Shown here piece after piece: positions 1-9,296 of a DNA stretch of 51,095 nucleotides; the stretch's first letter is position 1, and every line of letters begins with the position of its first letter. The stretch comes from Clostridia bacterium (GTDB taxonomy: Bacteria > Bacillota > Clostridia > Oscillospirales > CAG-382). Location of the stretch: positions 1 through 51,095 of the forward strand of contig JAFXBC010000063.1 in the NCBI GenBank assembly GCA_017516825.1, in the 5' to 3' direction. The translations under genes and the position numbers were made by a program. The notes beneath the pieces are model-generated. The model was not told the origin of the DNA. It ran no database searches and saw nothing but the letters and a program-made list of their open reading frames with translations.

Positions 1-3000
1 GCCACAGAGGAGAAGACCTCACCGGTCTTGGTGATGGTGATCGTTCCTTTCTGGGGTTCGTTCGCCTTGACTACCTTGACGATGGTGATGCCGTTTTCAT
101 CGGCGGAGTTTTCCTCGGTCACGTCAAAGTAGATAGGAGTAGCATCGAGGACGTAACCGTGGGGTGCCTGCACTTCCACAAGGTAATAGCCCTCGCCGTA
201 AGGGAGCTTTTCGGGGGTGAGGAGAGTACCTTCCTCATTGGTATAGAAGGTGTCGATCATGGTCAGTGTCGGATAGGTGTAGCTCATGGTTACGAGCTGA
301 CCGTCGGGAGCGTAGATCTGAAAACCTGCGCCTGCATAAGGGATGGTCTTGCCTGTGGTGCTGTCCGTCTTGACCACGTGGAGATAGGACTCAAAACCCC
401 TGTTGTTAATGAGGTAGCGATAGATCTCGCCGTCCTCGCTGACGAACACCTCAAAGGGATCGAGCAGTTCACGGCCTTCCCAGCCTTTGATCTGTCTTAC
501 CACGTACACTCCATAGGGCAAGTCGATGGTTTCAGCATAGCCGAACACATCGCAGGTGAGGATATCTCGCTCGGTGGTTTCGGCGGCTTCGTAGCTGCCT
601 GCGCTCTTGAGATAAACCTCGAACATGGCACCGACTTCGGGAGTTTCGATCTTGGTGGAGCCGTCATCGGTATGCTTGATGATGGTGATCTTGCCCTTGA
701 TGATGTCCTCATACACGTTGGGATACACGGTGTTCAACTCAACGGTATACTGGCCTGCGTAGGTGTCGATATAATAGACGGTGGGATCGAGCAGGTATCC
801 CTCGGAGGGGCTGATCTCACGAATCGTCCATTCCACGTTCTCATAGCAAGGATAGTAGTCGGTAATGAAATATCCGTTTTTGTCGGTGGTATAGGTGTCG
901 ATGAGCGCACCGTCCTTGTACACACCGTAGACCGCGCCTTCGAGGGTGGCATCGCCCTGTGTCTGTCCGTAAGGAGCGCCAAGAATATTTACCTGTTCGT
1001 GAGAAGCCAGCGTGAAAAGTCTTGGCAGCAATTCATCTTTGATTTCGACATGCTCATTCGAAAGCGCCCTGTCGATTTTGAAGACTGCCGCTCTCCACTT
1101 TTTCAGAACATTATGAATCTCAACTTCCGTTATTTCATTCCAGTTGATGTCGATGTTCTGACCTTCGGGTACAACATAACGGAGAGAGGTGTCCATTTCC
1201 TCTACGGTGTAATTTCGGCCAATAGGGATGTCTTCAAAAAAGGCTACACCGTTTTTATCGGTGTAGGAGTAAACGTCAACTGTCTCACCGGAGAGCGATG
1301 TTCCGTAGAGGCGGAATTTGATTCCTTCTACGAGGTTATCTTCAGCGGTTTTGATAATCTTGAGGTTACCTCGTTTCAACTCGTTATGGAAGTCCTTTTG
1401 GGTTACCTTGTTCCATTCGATGACAACAGTCTGACTGTCGGGGGGGATATAGTGCTCGGCGGTATCTACTTCCTCCACGGTGTAGTGCTCGCCGATGAGA
1501 ATATCATCAAAGCGTGCCACACCGTCCTTGTCGGTATAAGCGACTACATCGACCGTCTGGCCGGAGAGTGATGTGCCATAGAGTCGGAACTTTATACTTT
1601 CTACGAAGTTATCTTCAGATGTTTTGACTACCTTGAGATCCCCTCGCTTCAACGTATTATGTACATGTGCCGAAGTTACCGTATTCCATTCAATCTCCAC
1701 ATTCTGGCTATCGGGTACGATATATTTGAGATTGGTATTCACTTCTTCCAACGTATAACCGCTACCAATGAGGATGTCCTTGAAATACGCTTTCCCTGTG
1801 CTGTCTACGGTAGCGGTTACATCGATCTTGGCGCCGCTGTCGGAAGTGCCGGTAAGGCGGAACCGAATGCCCTCTGTCAGCCCGTCCTCGGCGGTCTTGG
1901 TTACGGTCAGATCACCGCGCTTAAGGATATTTTCAAAATGCACTGTAGCAGTTTGATTATACACCACCGTTACAGGTTTGGTTGGCTGAGGTTCGTAGTA
2001 ATCTTCGTTTTGTTCGGTTACTGTGTAAGTGCCAGGGAGGAGGCCTTGGATTTTGATTTCGCCGTTGGAATCGGTCATAACGGTTTTGTTCACGCCGTTT
2101 CCGGTAATGGTAAAGCGGACACCGTCAACTTTTCCGTCCTCGGAAGCCTTGATGATCAGTAATTCACCGTGATTTAACGCGTTGTGCATCTCCGCAAAGG
2201 TTACCTTTGCCCATTGGATCACAACGGTTTGCTCAAGGGGAGTTATGTATTTGCTATCTGTCGCAACTTCCTCCAACGTATAATTTGAACCGATTAAGAC
2301 ATCCAAAAAGGTTGCTTCCCCGGATTCATTCGTTGTGGCTTGCAAGCCCACGTTTTCTCCGCTAAGGGAGGTTCCGTACAAGCGGAAGGTAATTCCGCTT
2401 ACCAAACCGTCATCTGCGGTTTTGGTGACTGTCAAACTGCCACGTTTCAGTTCATTGTAAAAAGCTCTCTCCGAAACCCTATTCCATTCCACCGATACGT
2501 TGGTTTGTGCGATAGGGGTGATATACTTTTCATTCACATCGCACTCTTCCAGAGTATATGCGGAACCGATCAAAACATCTTTGAAATAGGCTTTCCCGGA
2601 GCTATCGGTAGTGGCATACACATCCACATGCCGGCCGCATTCAGCCGTGCCGTAAAGCCTGAATATGATTCCTTCCACCCAACCATCTTCGGAAGTCTTT
2701 GTGACGGTCAAATCACCACGTTTAAGCTCATTGTAAAAAATCTTCTCGGTAATATGATTCCATTCGATCGCAGTATCTTGGCTGACGGGTGTGATATTTT
2801 TGAATTCGGTATTCTCTTCGGATAGCGTGTAGTTGGAACCGATAAGGACATCTTTAAAAATTGCCACACCGGATGTATCCGTTACTGCATACAGATCTAC
2901 CTTGGCACCTGAATCCGAAGTACCCGTAAGATGGAATGTTACGCCTTCTACCATATCGTCTTCGGCAGTTTTGATGACTCTTAGTTCACCTTTTTTCAGA

Positions 3001-4559
3001 GCATTGGTTACCGTCTTGGTAGTTGCTTTTTTCCACTCAATTTCAACTGCTTGCTCAATTGGCGTTATATAGAAATCTTTTGTCGCCACCTCTTCGAGGA
3101 TATAACTGGATCCGATTGGAATGTTGGTAAAGAAAGCCTTGCCGGATCCATCCGTTGCAACATGCTTATCTACATACATGCCGCTTTCGGAGGTGCCGTA
3201 AAGCCGGAATAGTACTCCGCTGGTCAACCCGTCTTCACTGGTTTTTATAACCACAAGATGCCCCAGCTTCAGCACGTTGTTAAATGAAACGGTTGTTGTT
3301 TGCCCGGAAACAATAGTCGCCGTTTTAGGTTCCTGCGGTTCGTATACATTGTCGGTATGTTCGGTAACTGTATAGATACCCGGTGTCAAATCCGAAATGG
3401 TGATTTCACCATTTTCATCGGTTGAAACTGTTTTGTCTATACCGTTTCCGGTGATAGTAAACTGAATACCCTCAATCTTTCCATCTTCCGAAGTTTTAAC
3501 GATTCTTGCGGAGCCGGTAGGGGAGACGACTTTCAAATATGCAGGAACAGGGTCATTGTTTGCCGGAACACCGGAGACCATGTCCTGGTTTCTATCTTCA
3601 TTGCCTGCCACAGACCAGATCAGGAAGCCTGTGGTAAGGGTGGTCTTGGGCATCTTCCGATTGAGCTTAATGGCAATTGCATTTGTAATCGGCTTTGCCG
3701 AACTGATTGTTAACTGATTTCCGTTAATTGAAACAGTAGCACCGCCGTTGACAGATACTTTGTAGTTGGATAACACTTGGTTTGTATCTGTAAGCGTGAT
3801 ACTGTATTTTCCATCCGCATATTGCATTTCATATGACGGAGCCGTGGCAGGGACATTACCGGTAAAGCTTGGACGCATATAATGGGAAGTCATATCCGTC
3901 AGGATCAGATCGTAATACTCCTTTAAATACGGATTGTCGGTATACTGCTCAGTCATCGTGCCGGTATACCCATCCATAGGAAACGTCTTATCATCCAACT
4001 CCGTGGCAGAGCTTCTGAAGCCGAGCGTGATCTGCCAGACAATGAGCTGTGTTGCGCTGTAGCAAGCGTTTGCATCCTTACTTGTCTCAATATCCGTGCG
4101 GTTGGGGTATCCGTATGCCAGCGCAAGAGATAGCAGCGTCTTTTGGTTTTCGGAAAGCTGTTCGTATTTGTTTCCGTAACCGGTTTCTCCGGAACCGCTG
4201 TAATTTGATTTATCCGGCAAAGGGATCCCGTGCTCGATGCAAAAGCAATATAGATAGTCCTGCCCATAGATCCATTCACTTTTGCTCTCCGGAGCTGTTG
4301 GACTCACTGCAATATAGTCGTGCATGTCCCTTTGCTTGGGCTTGATCTCGTAGCCAAAAGGATTGTCATCCGCTTTTAATCCGTAATAGGCTGTGAATAC
4401 GTTCCCTTCGGCATCCTTAAGGGTATATTCCTCCGACACTTTTGCCTTGCTTAGATCCATTGTTACTTCTGCTGCAGAAATCGTGACAGCGGTAAACGCC
4501 AAGGTTAGTACAATGGCCAACAGTAACACCGCAATGGCGTAGATCTTTTTGTTTTTCAT
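1..4559 (-). CDS. Thioester-domain surface adhesin with Cna-B/SpaA-type repeats (3' end outside window)
   Basis: An open frame of at least 1519 codons starts at ATG 4559 with GGAGGAAACAC just upstream and is still open at base 1. Residues 1-30 form a signal peptide. Residues about 55-230 look like a thioester domain: the Cys motif YCFCIEHG (C105/C107) and the partner motif YSATQLIVW with Q171 are the two halves of the Cys-Gln crosslink. About nine Cna-B-like modules of roughly 89 residues follow, many with an LKRGDLTVTKT-type start and a YTLEE-type strand, then several diverged SpaA-like domains. Family knowledge: such proteins bind host or partner surfaces covalently and are stiffened by isopeptide bonds. 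The cell-wall anchor would lie outside the window. On an ICE it may help mating contacts or host adhesion; that is inference. Plus-strand frames here are complements of the repeats. Confidence 0.9.
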   Translation of the reverse strand, partial: MKNKKIYAIAVLLLAIVLTLAFTAVTISAAEVTMDLSKAKVSEEYTLKDAEGNVFTAYYGLKADDNPFGYEIKPKQRDMHDYIAVSPTAPESKSEWIYGQDYLYCFCIEHGIPLPDKSNYSGSGETGYGNKYEQLSENQKTLLSLALAYGYPNRTDIETSKDANACYSATQLIVWQITLGFRSSATELDDKTFPMDGYTGTMTEQYTDNPYLKEYYDLILTDMTSHYMRPSFTGNVPATAPSYEMQYADGKYSITLTDTNQVLSNYKVSVNGGATVSINGNQLTISSAKPITNAIAIKLNRKMPKTTLTTGFLIWSVAGNEDRNQDMVSGVPANNDPVPAYLKVVSPTGSARIVKTSEDGKIEGIQFTITGNGIDKTVSTDENGEITISDLTPGIYTVTEHTDNVYEPQEPKTATIVSGQTTTVSFNNVLKLGHLVVIKTSEDGLTSGVLFRLYGTSESGMYVDKHVATDGSGKAFFTNIPIGSSYILEEVATKDFYITPIEQAVEIEWKKATTKTVTNALKKGELRVIKTAEDDMVEGVTFHLTGTSDSGAKVDLYAVTDTSGVAIFKDVLIGSNYTLSEENTEFKNITPVSQDTAIEWNHITEKIFYNELKRGDLTVTKTSEDGWVEGIIFRLYGTAECGRHVDVYATTDSSGKAYFKDVLIGSAYTLEECDVNEKYITPIAQTNVSVEWNRVSERAFYNELKRGSLTVTKTADDGLVSGITFRLYGTSLSGENVGLQATTNESGEATFLDVLIGSNYTLEEVATDSKYITPLEQTVVIQWAKVTFAEMHNALNHGELLIIKASEDGKVDGVRFTITGNGVNKTVMTDSNGEIKIQGLLPGTYTVTEQNEDYYEPQPTKPVTVVYNQTATVHFENILKRGDLTVTKTAEDGLTEGIRFRLTGTSDSGAKIDVTATVDSTGKAYFKDILIGSGYTLEEVNTNLKYIVPDSQNVEIEWNTVTSAHVHNTLKRGDLKVVKTSEDNFVESIKFRLYGTSLSGQTVDVVAYTDKDGVARFDDILIGEHYTVEEVDTAEHYIPPDSQTVVIEWNKVTQKDFHNELKRGNLKIIKTAEDNLVEGIKFRLYGTSLSGETVDVYSYTDKNGVAFFEDIPIGRNYTVEEMDTSLRYVVPEGQNIDINWNEITEVEIHNVLKKWRAAVFKIDRALSNEHVEIKDELLPRLFTLASHEQVNILGAPYGQTQGDATLEGAVYGVYKDGALIDTYTTDKNGYFITDYYPCYENVEWTIREISPSEGYLLDPTVYYIDTYAGQYTVELNTVYPNVYEDIIKGKITIIKHTDDGSTKIETPEVGAMFEVYLKSAGSYEAAETTERDILTCDVFGYAETIDLPYGVYVVRQIKGWEGRELLDPFEVFVSEDGEIYRYLINNRGFESYLHVVKTDSTTGKTIPYAGAGFQIYAPDGQLVTMSYTYPTLTMIDTFYTNEEGTLLTPEKLPYGEGYYLVEVQAPHGYVLDATPIYFDVTEENSADENGITIVKVVKANEPQKGTITITKTGEVFSSV
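1090..3530 (-). repeat. Tandem Cna-B-type module repeats, period about 267-270 bp
   Basis: The adhesin gene contains about nine successive units of roughly 267-270 bp. Unit starts (LKRG-like codons) fall near 3255, 2990, 2715, 2445, 2175, 1915, 1645 and 1375. Units are diverged at the DNA level but keep the K-x-x-K-T...EDG...FRLYGTS...GxAxFxDVLIGSxYTLEE pattern. Such arrays can change copy number by recombination and are prone to mis-assembly from short reads. Confidence 0.85.
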
Positions 4560-4584
4560 GTGTTTCCTCCGTTTTTGAAATGGA

Positions 4585-4618
4585 AAAGGCACCGTAAATT
4601 TGTTATCACGGTGCCTTT
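4585..4618 (-). terminator. Intercistronic hairpin, weak terminator or attenuator
   Basis: AAAGGCACCGT (4585-4595) pairs perfectly with ACGGTGCCTTT (4608-4618), an 11 bp stem with a 12-base loop. In the leftward direction only a short TTTT run follows. It lies between the broken lipoprotein gene and the adhesin and no separate adhesin promoter is evident, so it may only dampen read-through. Confidence 0.6.
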
Positions 4619-4633
4619 GCATGATATTGTTTT

Positions 4634-5718
4634 TTATCCTCCGTAGATGACCACATAGGCAAGGTCACCATCTACAATCACTTGCTCTATCTTGTATGTC
4701 ATATAGTTGGTGGTCAGTCCGTACATAGGATCGGTTGATGTTTGATATATGAGGTCGATATGGTGCTTCAGCATTTTGATCACACCGTTCACTCCGTCAT
4801 ATTTAACTCTTGGCGTTCCCATAAAGCCTACATCCCACCCGAACGTCATCGCCTCGTTCCAGTTAAAGACAAATCCTTTTGCAGAATAGCTTTCTGCGTA
4901 TGCAATGACCTCTGACATAATACGGTTGTGATCCTGTTCGGTTAGCAGAACATCATCAGGTTCGCTTGTATCCGGCGAAGAGGATCCTTCGGGTAGGGTA
5001 CTCTCTTCGGGAAATGAAGTTTCGTTTTCTTCGCTTGATTCAGGAGCAGAAGATTCTTCTTCGTTTGGTTCGGAAATAAAACTATTTTCCTCACTTACTT
5101 CGCTTGATTCAGACACTTACATCTCCGACTCGTCGGGTTCAATTTCATCGAAGATGTCAGAAGCATCCGGTTGAGGCAAATCGCTTTGCTCGGGAATTGA
5201 AGCCTCTTCTTTATTTTCTTCACTTGGTTCCGGAGCTGAAGTTTCTGTTTTATATGTTTCGGGAACCGAACTTTCTTCTGCGCTCTCATTGCTTGGAGTG
5301 GACGCTTCCGTGGGGAGCTCTTCCGGTTCACTTCCTGCTGTGGAAAGCGCCCCTGATTCTTCTTCGATGGGCGCTTGAGGAATAGAAGAACCTTCGTCTT
5401 TCTCACCTGTTTCTTCCTTGGATGATTGTTGGAAGGCTTCTTCAGATGTGCTCGACTCGGCACTCTCGCTATGAATAGTCTCGCTTGATTCGCTACCAGA
5501 GGCAATGGGTTGCGTTTGGGAATACTCGCTCTCCGTGGATTTTTGGGGACATTGTCGCTCTTGTCATCAATGAATTCAGAAGGGCTTTCTGCAAATGAAG
5601 TCTCAGATACCGCAGCACTCGTCGTGGGGGTCGTAGCGTCGTGAATGTTGTCTTCACAACCAGCTATTCCCAAAAGGATAAATAGGGTAATGAAAACTGT
5701 AAGTGTGATTCTCTTCAT
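4634..5718 (-). pseudogene. Ser/Glu/Pro-rich lipoprotein gene broken by a frameshift and an in-frame TAA
   Basis: The ATG at 5718 follows AGAGGATC. It starts a lipoprotein signal peptide with lipobox LGIAGC (lipidated Cys about residue 21). After about 55 residues the frame turns into a basic, unlikely sequence. Adding one A to the A5 run near 5545 restores a long Ser/Glu/Pro-rich stalk that continues in one frame to a TAA at 5117-5119. Directly after that stop the same frame continues from GTG 5116 with the same Ser/Glu composition, then a folded C-terminal domain of about 100 residues (DHNRIMSEVIAYAESYSAKG onward) ending at 4634. I do not recognise that domain. Two lesions fit a pseudogene; restart at the GTG could still make the C-terminal part without a signal peptide. 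A sequencing error could explain the A-run but is less likely for the stop. Confidence 0.75.
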
Positions 5719-5810
5719 GCTTTTGATCCTCTTTCGATTTTTGTTATAGCAAGCATCAAGAATGTATGCTACACAATCATTACACGAAAGAGAAGGGGAA
5801 TTTACAACTT

Positions 5811-6221
5811 CTAGACCGCAAGTTTTACAAAACCTCGGTTGGCTTCATCGACACATCTGTCGAGGATCTCATAAAAACGATCTGCTTCCAACTCAGTATC
5901 CAACCAATGTGTTGCGCGGTAAGAATAGCAGCCTACTTCATCATTGATGGCGTGGCTTCCCAGGACACTTCTCAGATTCAGGTGATTTGTAATCTCGCAT
6001 CGCTTATGTGTGCCGGGATGGGTAAGTGCTTTTGCAAGACAGAATACCATTAAAGGATGGAGGTCGGAAAAAGAGATCTGCAGATAATAATCACGGTAAT
6101 CGGTCATAATCGACGTTTCGTCTTGATTATCAATCTGCAGTTGCTTCGTGATCATTTGTCGCGTATGCTCGGCAATCTCTTTTCGCCGTCGCTTTTCTGT
6201 CTGGCTAATGTCATGTGTCAT
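5811..6221 (-). CDS. YbjN-like hypothetical protein
   Basis: 136 residues from ATG 6221, preceded by AAAGGAGAGAAC. The C-terminal half (NHLNLRSVLGSHAINDEVGC... to ...FYEILDRCVDEANR) has the spacing of a YbjN/type III chaperone-like fold: an N-x-L-N start, a short beta hairpin, then two helices with an acidic and hydrophobic pattern. That family assignment is tentative. No membrane segment or signal is seen, so it is probably cytosolic. It lies 25 bp after the S1-domain gene and is probably cotranscribed with the transfer genes. Confidence 0.6.
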   Translation of the reverse strand: MTHDISQTEKRRRKEIAEHTRQMITKQLQIDNQDETSIMTDYRDYYLQISFSDLHPLMVFCLAKALTHPGTHKRCEITNHLNLRSVLGSHAINDEVGCYSYRATHWLDTELEADRFYEILDRCVDEANRGFVKLAV

Positions 6222-6246
6222 GTTCTCTCCTTTCTGTCAAGGCAAG

Positions 6247-7416
6247 TTACCTTGGCGTTGTTATATGGGTGATTGCACCCCAGATTCGATTGGTCTCATG
6301 ATTGATTCCGAGAATTCTGACGGTTACGCGGGCCCCTCTGGGCGGACGGCCGCGCTTCGGGTAACTGCAAAGACAATCTATGCCGCCGTCCAGTGCTACG
6401 AACACGCCGTTAACGTCTACCATACTGACAGTACCGACGTAACGGTTCCCAACGGAATACTTTCGAAGTGCTTTTTCGTACGGGTTTTCGCCCGCTTGCT
6501 TTACAGATGCGGAAGCCTTGATATTGTTTCGATCCCTGCGGTCTACATCAAGAACCTTGACAAGAACACGCTGACCGGGTTGGAAATGCGCTGCCGCATC
6601 CATCCATCTCTGGTAGCTCAGTTCTCGCAACGGAATGTAGAGCTCCAGGCCAAACAGATCGATAAAAATGCCCGCACGGATAACAGATACGATTCTTGCT
6701 TCCGCACAAACACCTGCGTAAACCAGGTTGTTGCCATCTCGGTCTGTACCGAAATAGAATTCCTTGCGCCTTGCACGCATAGCCTCCAATCTGCTTGCGG
6801 CGGCAATACCCGAGGTGGGATCAATACCTTTCACGATATAATCCACTTCAGCTCCCAAGCGTTTGGTAAGCATATAGTGATGAACATCGTTCGGGTTACG
6901 CCCGCGGTAATCTTCAGGAGGATCTACCGCTTCGGTTGCGGGAATAATGACCTTGAATTCACCGTGATAGATGACTGCGAAGGAAAGGTCAGGGTTATCT
7001 TCCGCATGCTCCACGCCTTGAATCGTTCCCGAAAGGATACGTCCTGTCCGCTGTGATTCGAGGAGATCGAGCAAATCGTTCTGCGCCTTGTCCGCTTCTG
7101 TTTCAACCGTGGGACGGTCATCAATGGCAAGCACAGAAATGGCAGGTTTGGCGAGTACACGCGTTCTTTTGGGCGTTGCAGTTGCAGTTTCCTTATCAGT
7201 CTGGGGAGCATCGACATCAGCCTTTTTACTCCGCCGAGGCTTTTTGACAGTTTCGCCTTCGGCTTGGGAAATTGCCATTTTTTCTTCGATGGGGATCGAC
7301 TCTTCGGCGGCCTCAATCGTATTTTGCCCGATCTCCTGATCAGTTTGAGGTTGCTTAGAATCTTCCAAAGGAATGTTCAACTCCTCGGGAAGTTCTGTTT
7401 GCTTTTTGGTAGGCAT
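6247..7416 (-). CDS. S1-domain RNA-binding protein of the ICE
   Basis: The start is placed at ATG 7416, which has AGGAGGAA directly upstream; an upstream in-frame ATG at 7434 overlaps the virD4 stop but lacks such a site. It encodes about 389 residues. The first 120 are acidic, basic-patched and probably disordered (KKPRRSKKAD). Three S1-like OB-fold segments follow: RILSGTIQGVEHA..., ARIVSVIRAGIFIDLFGLEL... and RYVGTVSMVDVNGVFVALDG.... The second and third match the usual G-V-F-V / L-x-G pattern. S1 domains bind single-stranded RNA or DNA; the role in transfer is unknown. Genes of this type recur beside virD4 in Clostridia ICEs, as far as I recall. Confidence 0.75.
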   Translation of the reverse strand: MPTKKQTELPEELNIPLEDSKQPQTDQEIGQNTIEAAEESIPIEEKMAISQAEGETVKKPRRSKKADVDAPQTDKETATATPKRTRVLAKPAISVLAIDDRPTVETEADKAQNDLLDLLESQRTGRILSGTIQGVEHAEDNPDLSFAVIYHGEFKVIIPATEAVDPPEDYRGRNPNDVHHYMLTKRLGAEVDYIVKGIDPTSGIAAASRLEAMRARRKEFYFGTDRDGNNLVYAGVCAEARIVSVIRAGIFIDLFGLELYIPLRELSYQRWMDAAAHFQPGQRVLVKVLDVDRRDRNNIKASASVKQAGENPYEKALRKYSVGNRYVGTVSMVDVNGVFVALDGGIDCLCSYPKRGRPPRGARVTVRILGINHETNRIWGAITHITTPR

Positions 7417-7433
7417 ATATTTCCTCCTATTCA

Positions 7434-9296
7434 TTAAAATTCAGTTGGCGGGGTAGCCGAACTATATAAGGTTTTCTTATTTGGCGTTTTCTTTTCGGGG
7501 TTATGTTCTGCGGTAGACTCGCTTAGAATTGGCTCGCTGCTGACTGTTGCCGGTCTATACTCATAAACAGATGCTTTTTGGATCTGTTTGGATATAGGAT
7601 GCTTGGTGAAGTCAAGCTTGTTGAGTTTCAACACGTTACAACCGCGTATGACACAGAGCATTTCTTCGTTGGGAAGTCTCAGGACCTCGTCCGGGGTGAG
7701 CAACCTTCTTCGCCCATGGCCTTCAGTATGACGGTATTGCGGTATCAACTGTGCAATGGCAATGGTTTTGCGGACCGTCATAGTCGAGTTTACCTGTACC
7801 GACATATCTCCCGATCTGGCAGAGAAGTATTCTGCAGTGACGTCATCGGTGCAACCAAGCATCAATTGAATATCACAATTGCCGATGATCTCTGCCCAAA
7901 GATTCTTCGGGTATCGATTCTGTAGCTGACCAAGGCTCTGTACTGCCAACATAACTCGAATATCTCTGGATCTGACAACGGAAAGCGAACGGGCGAAATC
8001 GGATCCGTCTTCTGCTCCGCCGATACGCCCAACGTTGTTAAACTCATCCAGTACCAAATTTACGGGCACGTCGCAGCGTCCATCGGGACGGCTGTCAGCA
8101 TACCGAGTTAATTTGATAAACATAAACGAGAAAAAGAGCGATGACAGAAATGCCATCGTCGCATCCTGGTCGCTCAGTATGATATAATAAATACATTTTC
8201 TTTTAGCTGGTGCGGTAAGGTCAATGTCGGAACGGCTTGTGATTTTTTGAACTGCGGTGTTTTGCAACACCTGGAGGCGCGTGCCCAAACCAAGTATGAT
8301 GCCCGATTTGACGGTGTCGCTTGACTGAGCAAACAAACTAAATGGAGCACGGGCAGGATGGTCAAAGGGGAGCTTCTCGAACATTGCGGTGAGTTGTCGC
8401 TCACTGTTCCGCGTTAGCAACTGATACACTGCGGATAAATGCTTCATATCAGGGCTTCGCGTCCTGTCTTGGTCTACCAGTAAGATAAGCGCCTTCAGCA
8501 GATTGCCTTCGCCGTTATCCCAGAAGTGATCGCCTTTGCCCGAACTGGTGTTGCTGATAATGACATTGGTCAACACCTGCGCCATCAGAGTATCACCGTT
8601 CAAGTCTGACATACAGTTCCACGAATCTCCGTGCTCTGGTGTGACAAGGTTGTAGACTTTCACATCGTAGCCTTCTTTGCGAAACATCTCCGAAGTATCT
8701 GCATACATTTCGCCTTTGCTGTCGGTTACAATGGCCGACTCGCCTTGCTTGAGCGCTTGAAACAGTGCGTTGCGTATAATGGCGCGGGATTTCATAGTAC
8801 CCGATGCACCGAAGATGGCGATATGTCGGTTGAGTCGGGTGTCCTTCGGCATACAGACAGCTTTCCCCTTATACTCGCCAAGAATCGTTCCTTCTGCGCT
8901 CGAAACAGGCGATATCTCTAAAACTGCTTTCATTTCTTTTTCATCCATCCAAGAGGCGGTACCGTAGATACCGGATTTGCTTTTCGTAAAGCCCCTGGGA
9001 TCGTGTTGCTTTCCGCTAAACTTATCATGAAGCTTGATATAAGCGGCGATAGCGCCTGCTATTAATAGAATCAAAAGCATGCCTTTGAGACCGTTTCTCG
9101 CGAAAGCCAGCGGATAGCATATCAGTGGATTCCAGCTCACAGGCTTCATGGTAGACTGACTTGTGATACCTCCATCGGACATCCAGATGGAGTAATTGGT
9201 CAAGATCTGTGAAATCATTCCGCCCAGATACAAGAGCCCTGCACATCCCAGTATGATAGCAATGATGATCGCTACCGTTCGTTTCCTATTGTTCAA
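7434..9296 (-). CDS. virD4: VirD4/TraG-type conjugative coupling ATPase
   Basis: The likely start is TTG 9296, which has AAGGAGGAATCTAC in front; a longer frame to 9464 has poor composition and overlaps the gene before it. About 620 residues. Two N-terminal membrane segments (roughly residues 7-30 and 60-85) are followed by the TraG/VirD4 ATPase: Walker A GASGTMKS near residue 160, the conserved VTDSKGEMY, Walker B NLVLDEFNNVG near 410, and the AVQSLGQLQNRYP segment. In the family it docks the relaxase-DNA complex at the secretion channel and powers DNA export. Its start overlaps the end of the previous gene, and its stop TAA overlaps ATG 7434. The Walker A Met before Lys is slightly unusual but G-x-S-G-x-x-K-S is kept. 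Confidence 0.92.
   Translation of the reverse strand: MNNRKRTVAIIIAIILGCAGLLYLGGMISQILTNYSIWMSDGGITSQSTMKPVSWNPLICYPLAFARNGLKGMLLILLIAGAIAAYIKLHDKFSGKQHDPRGFTKSKSGIYGTASWMDEKEMKAVLEISPVSSAEGTILGEYKGKAVCMPKDTRLNRHIAIFGASGTMKSRAIIRNALFQALKQGESAIVTDSKGEMYADTSEMFRKEGYDVKVYNLVTPEHGDSWNCMSDLNGDTLMAQVLTNVIISNTSSGKGDHFWDNGEGNLLKALILLVDQDRTRSPDMKHLSAVYQLLTRNSERQLTAMFEKLPFDHPARAPFSLFAQSSDTVKSGIILGLGTRLQVLQNTAVQKITSRSDIDLTAPAKRKCIYYIILSDQDATMAFLSSLFFSFMFIKLTRYADSRPDGRCDVPVNLVLDEFNNVGRIGGAEDGSDFARSLSVVRSRDIRVMLAVQSLGQLQNRYPKNLWAEIIGNCDIQLMLGCTDDVTAEYFSARSGDMSVQVNSTMTVRKTIAIAQLIPQYRHTEGHGRRRLLTPDEVLRLPNEEMLCVIRGCNVLKLNKLDFTKHPISKQIQKASVYEYRPATVSSEPILSESTAEHNPEKKTPNKKTLYSSATPPTEF

Noticed and set aside
159..3072. 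Long plus-strand reading frames across the left end
   Set aside because: They are complements of the repetitive adhesin gene on the minus strand, have no RBS, and their sequence is explained by the codons of the real gene.
5543..5549. Programmed -1 frameshift in the lipoprotein gene
   Set aside because: The run CCCCAAAAAT is not in the X-XXY-YYZ register of the zero frame, and no downstream structure is evident; a one-base loss explains it better.
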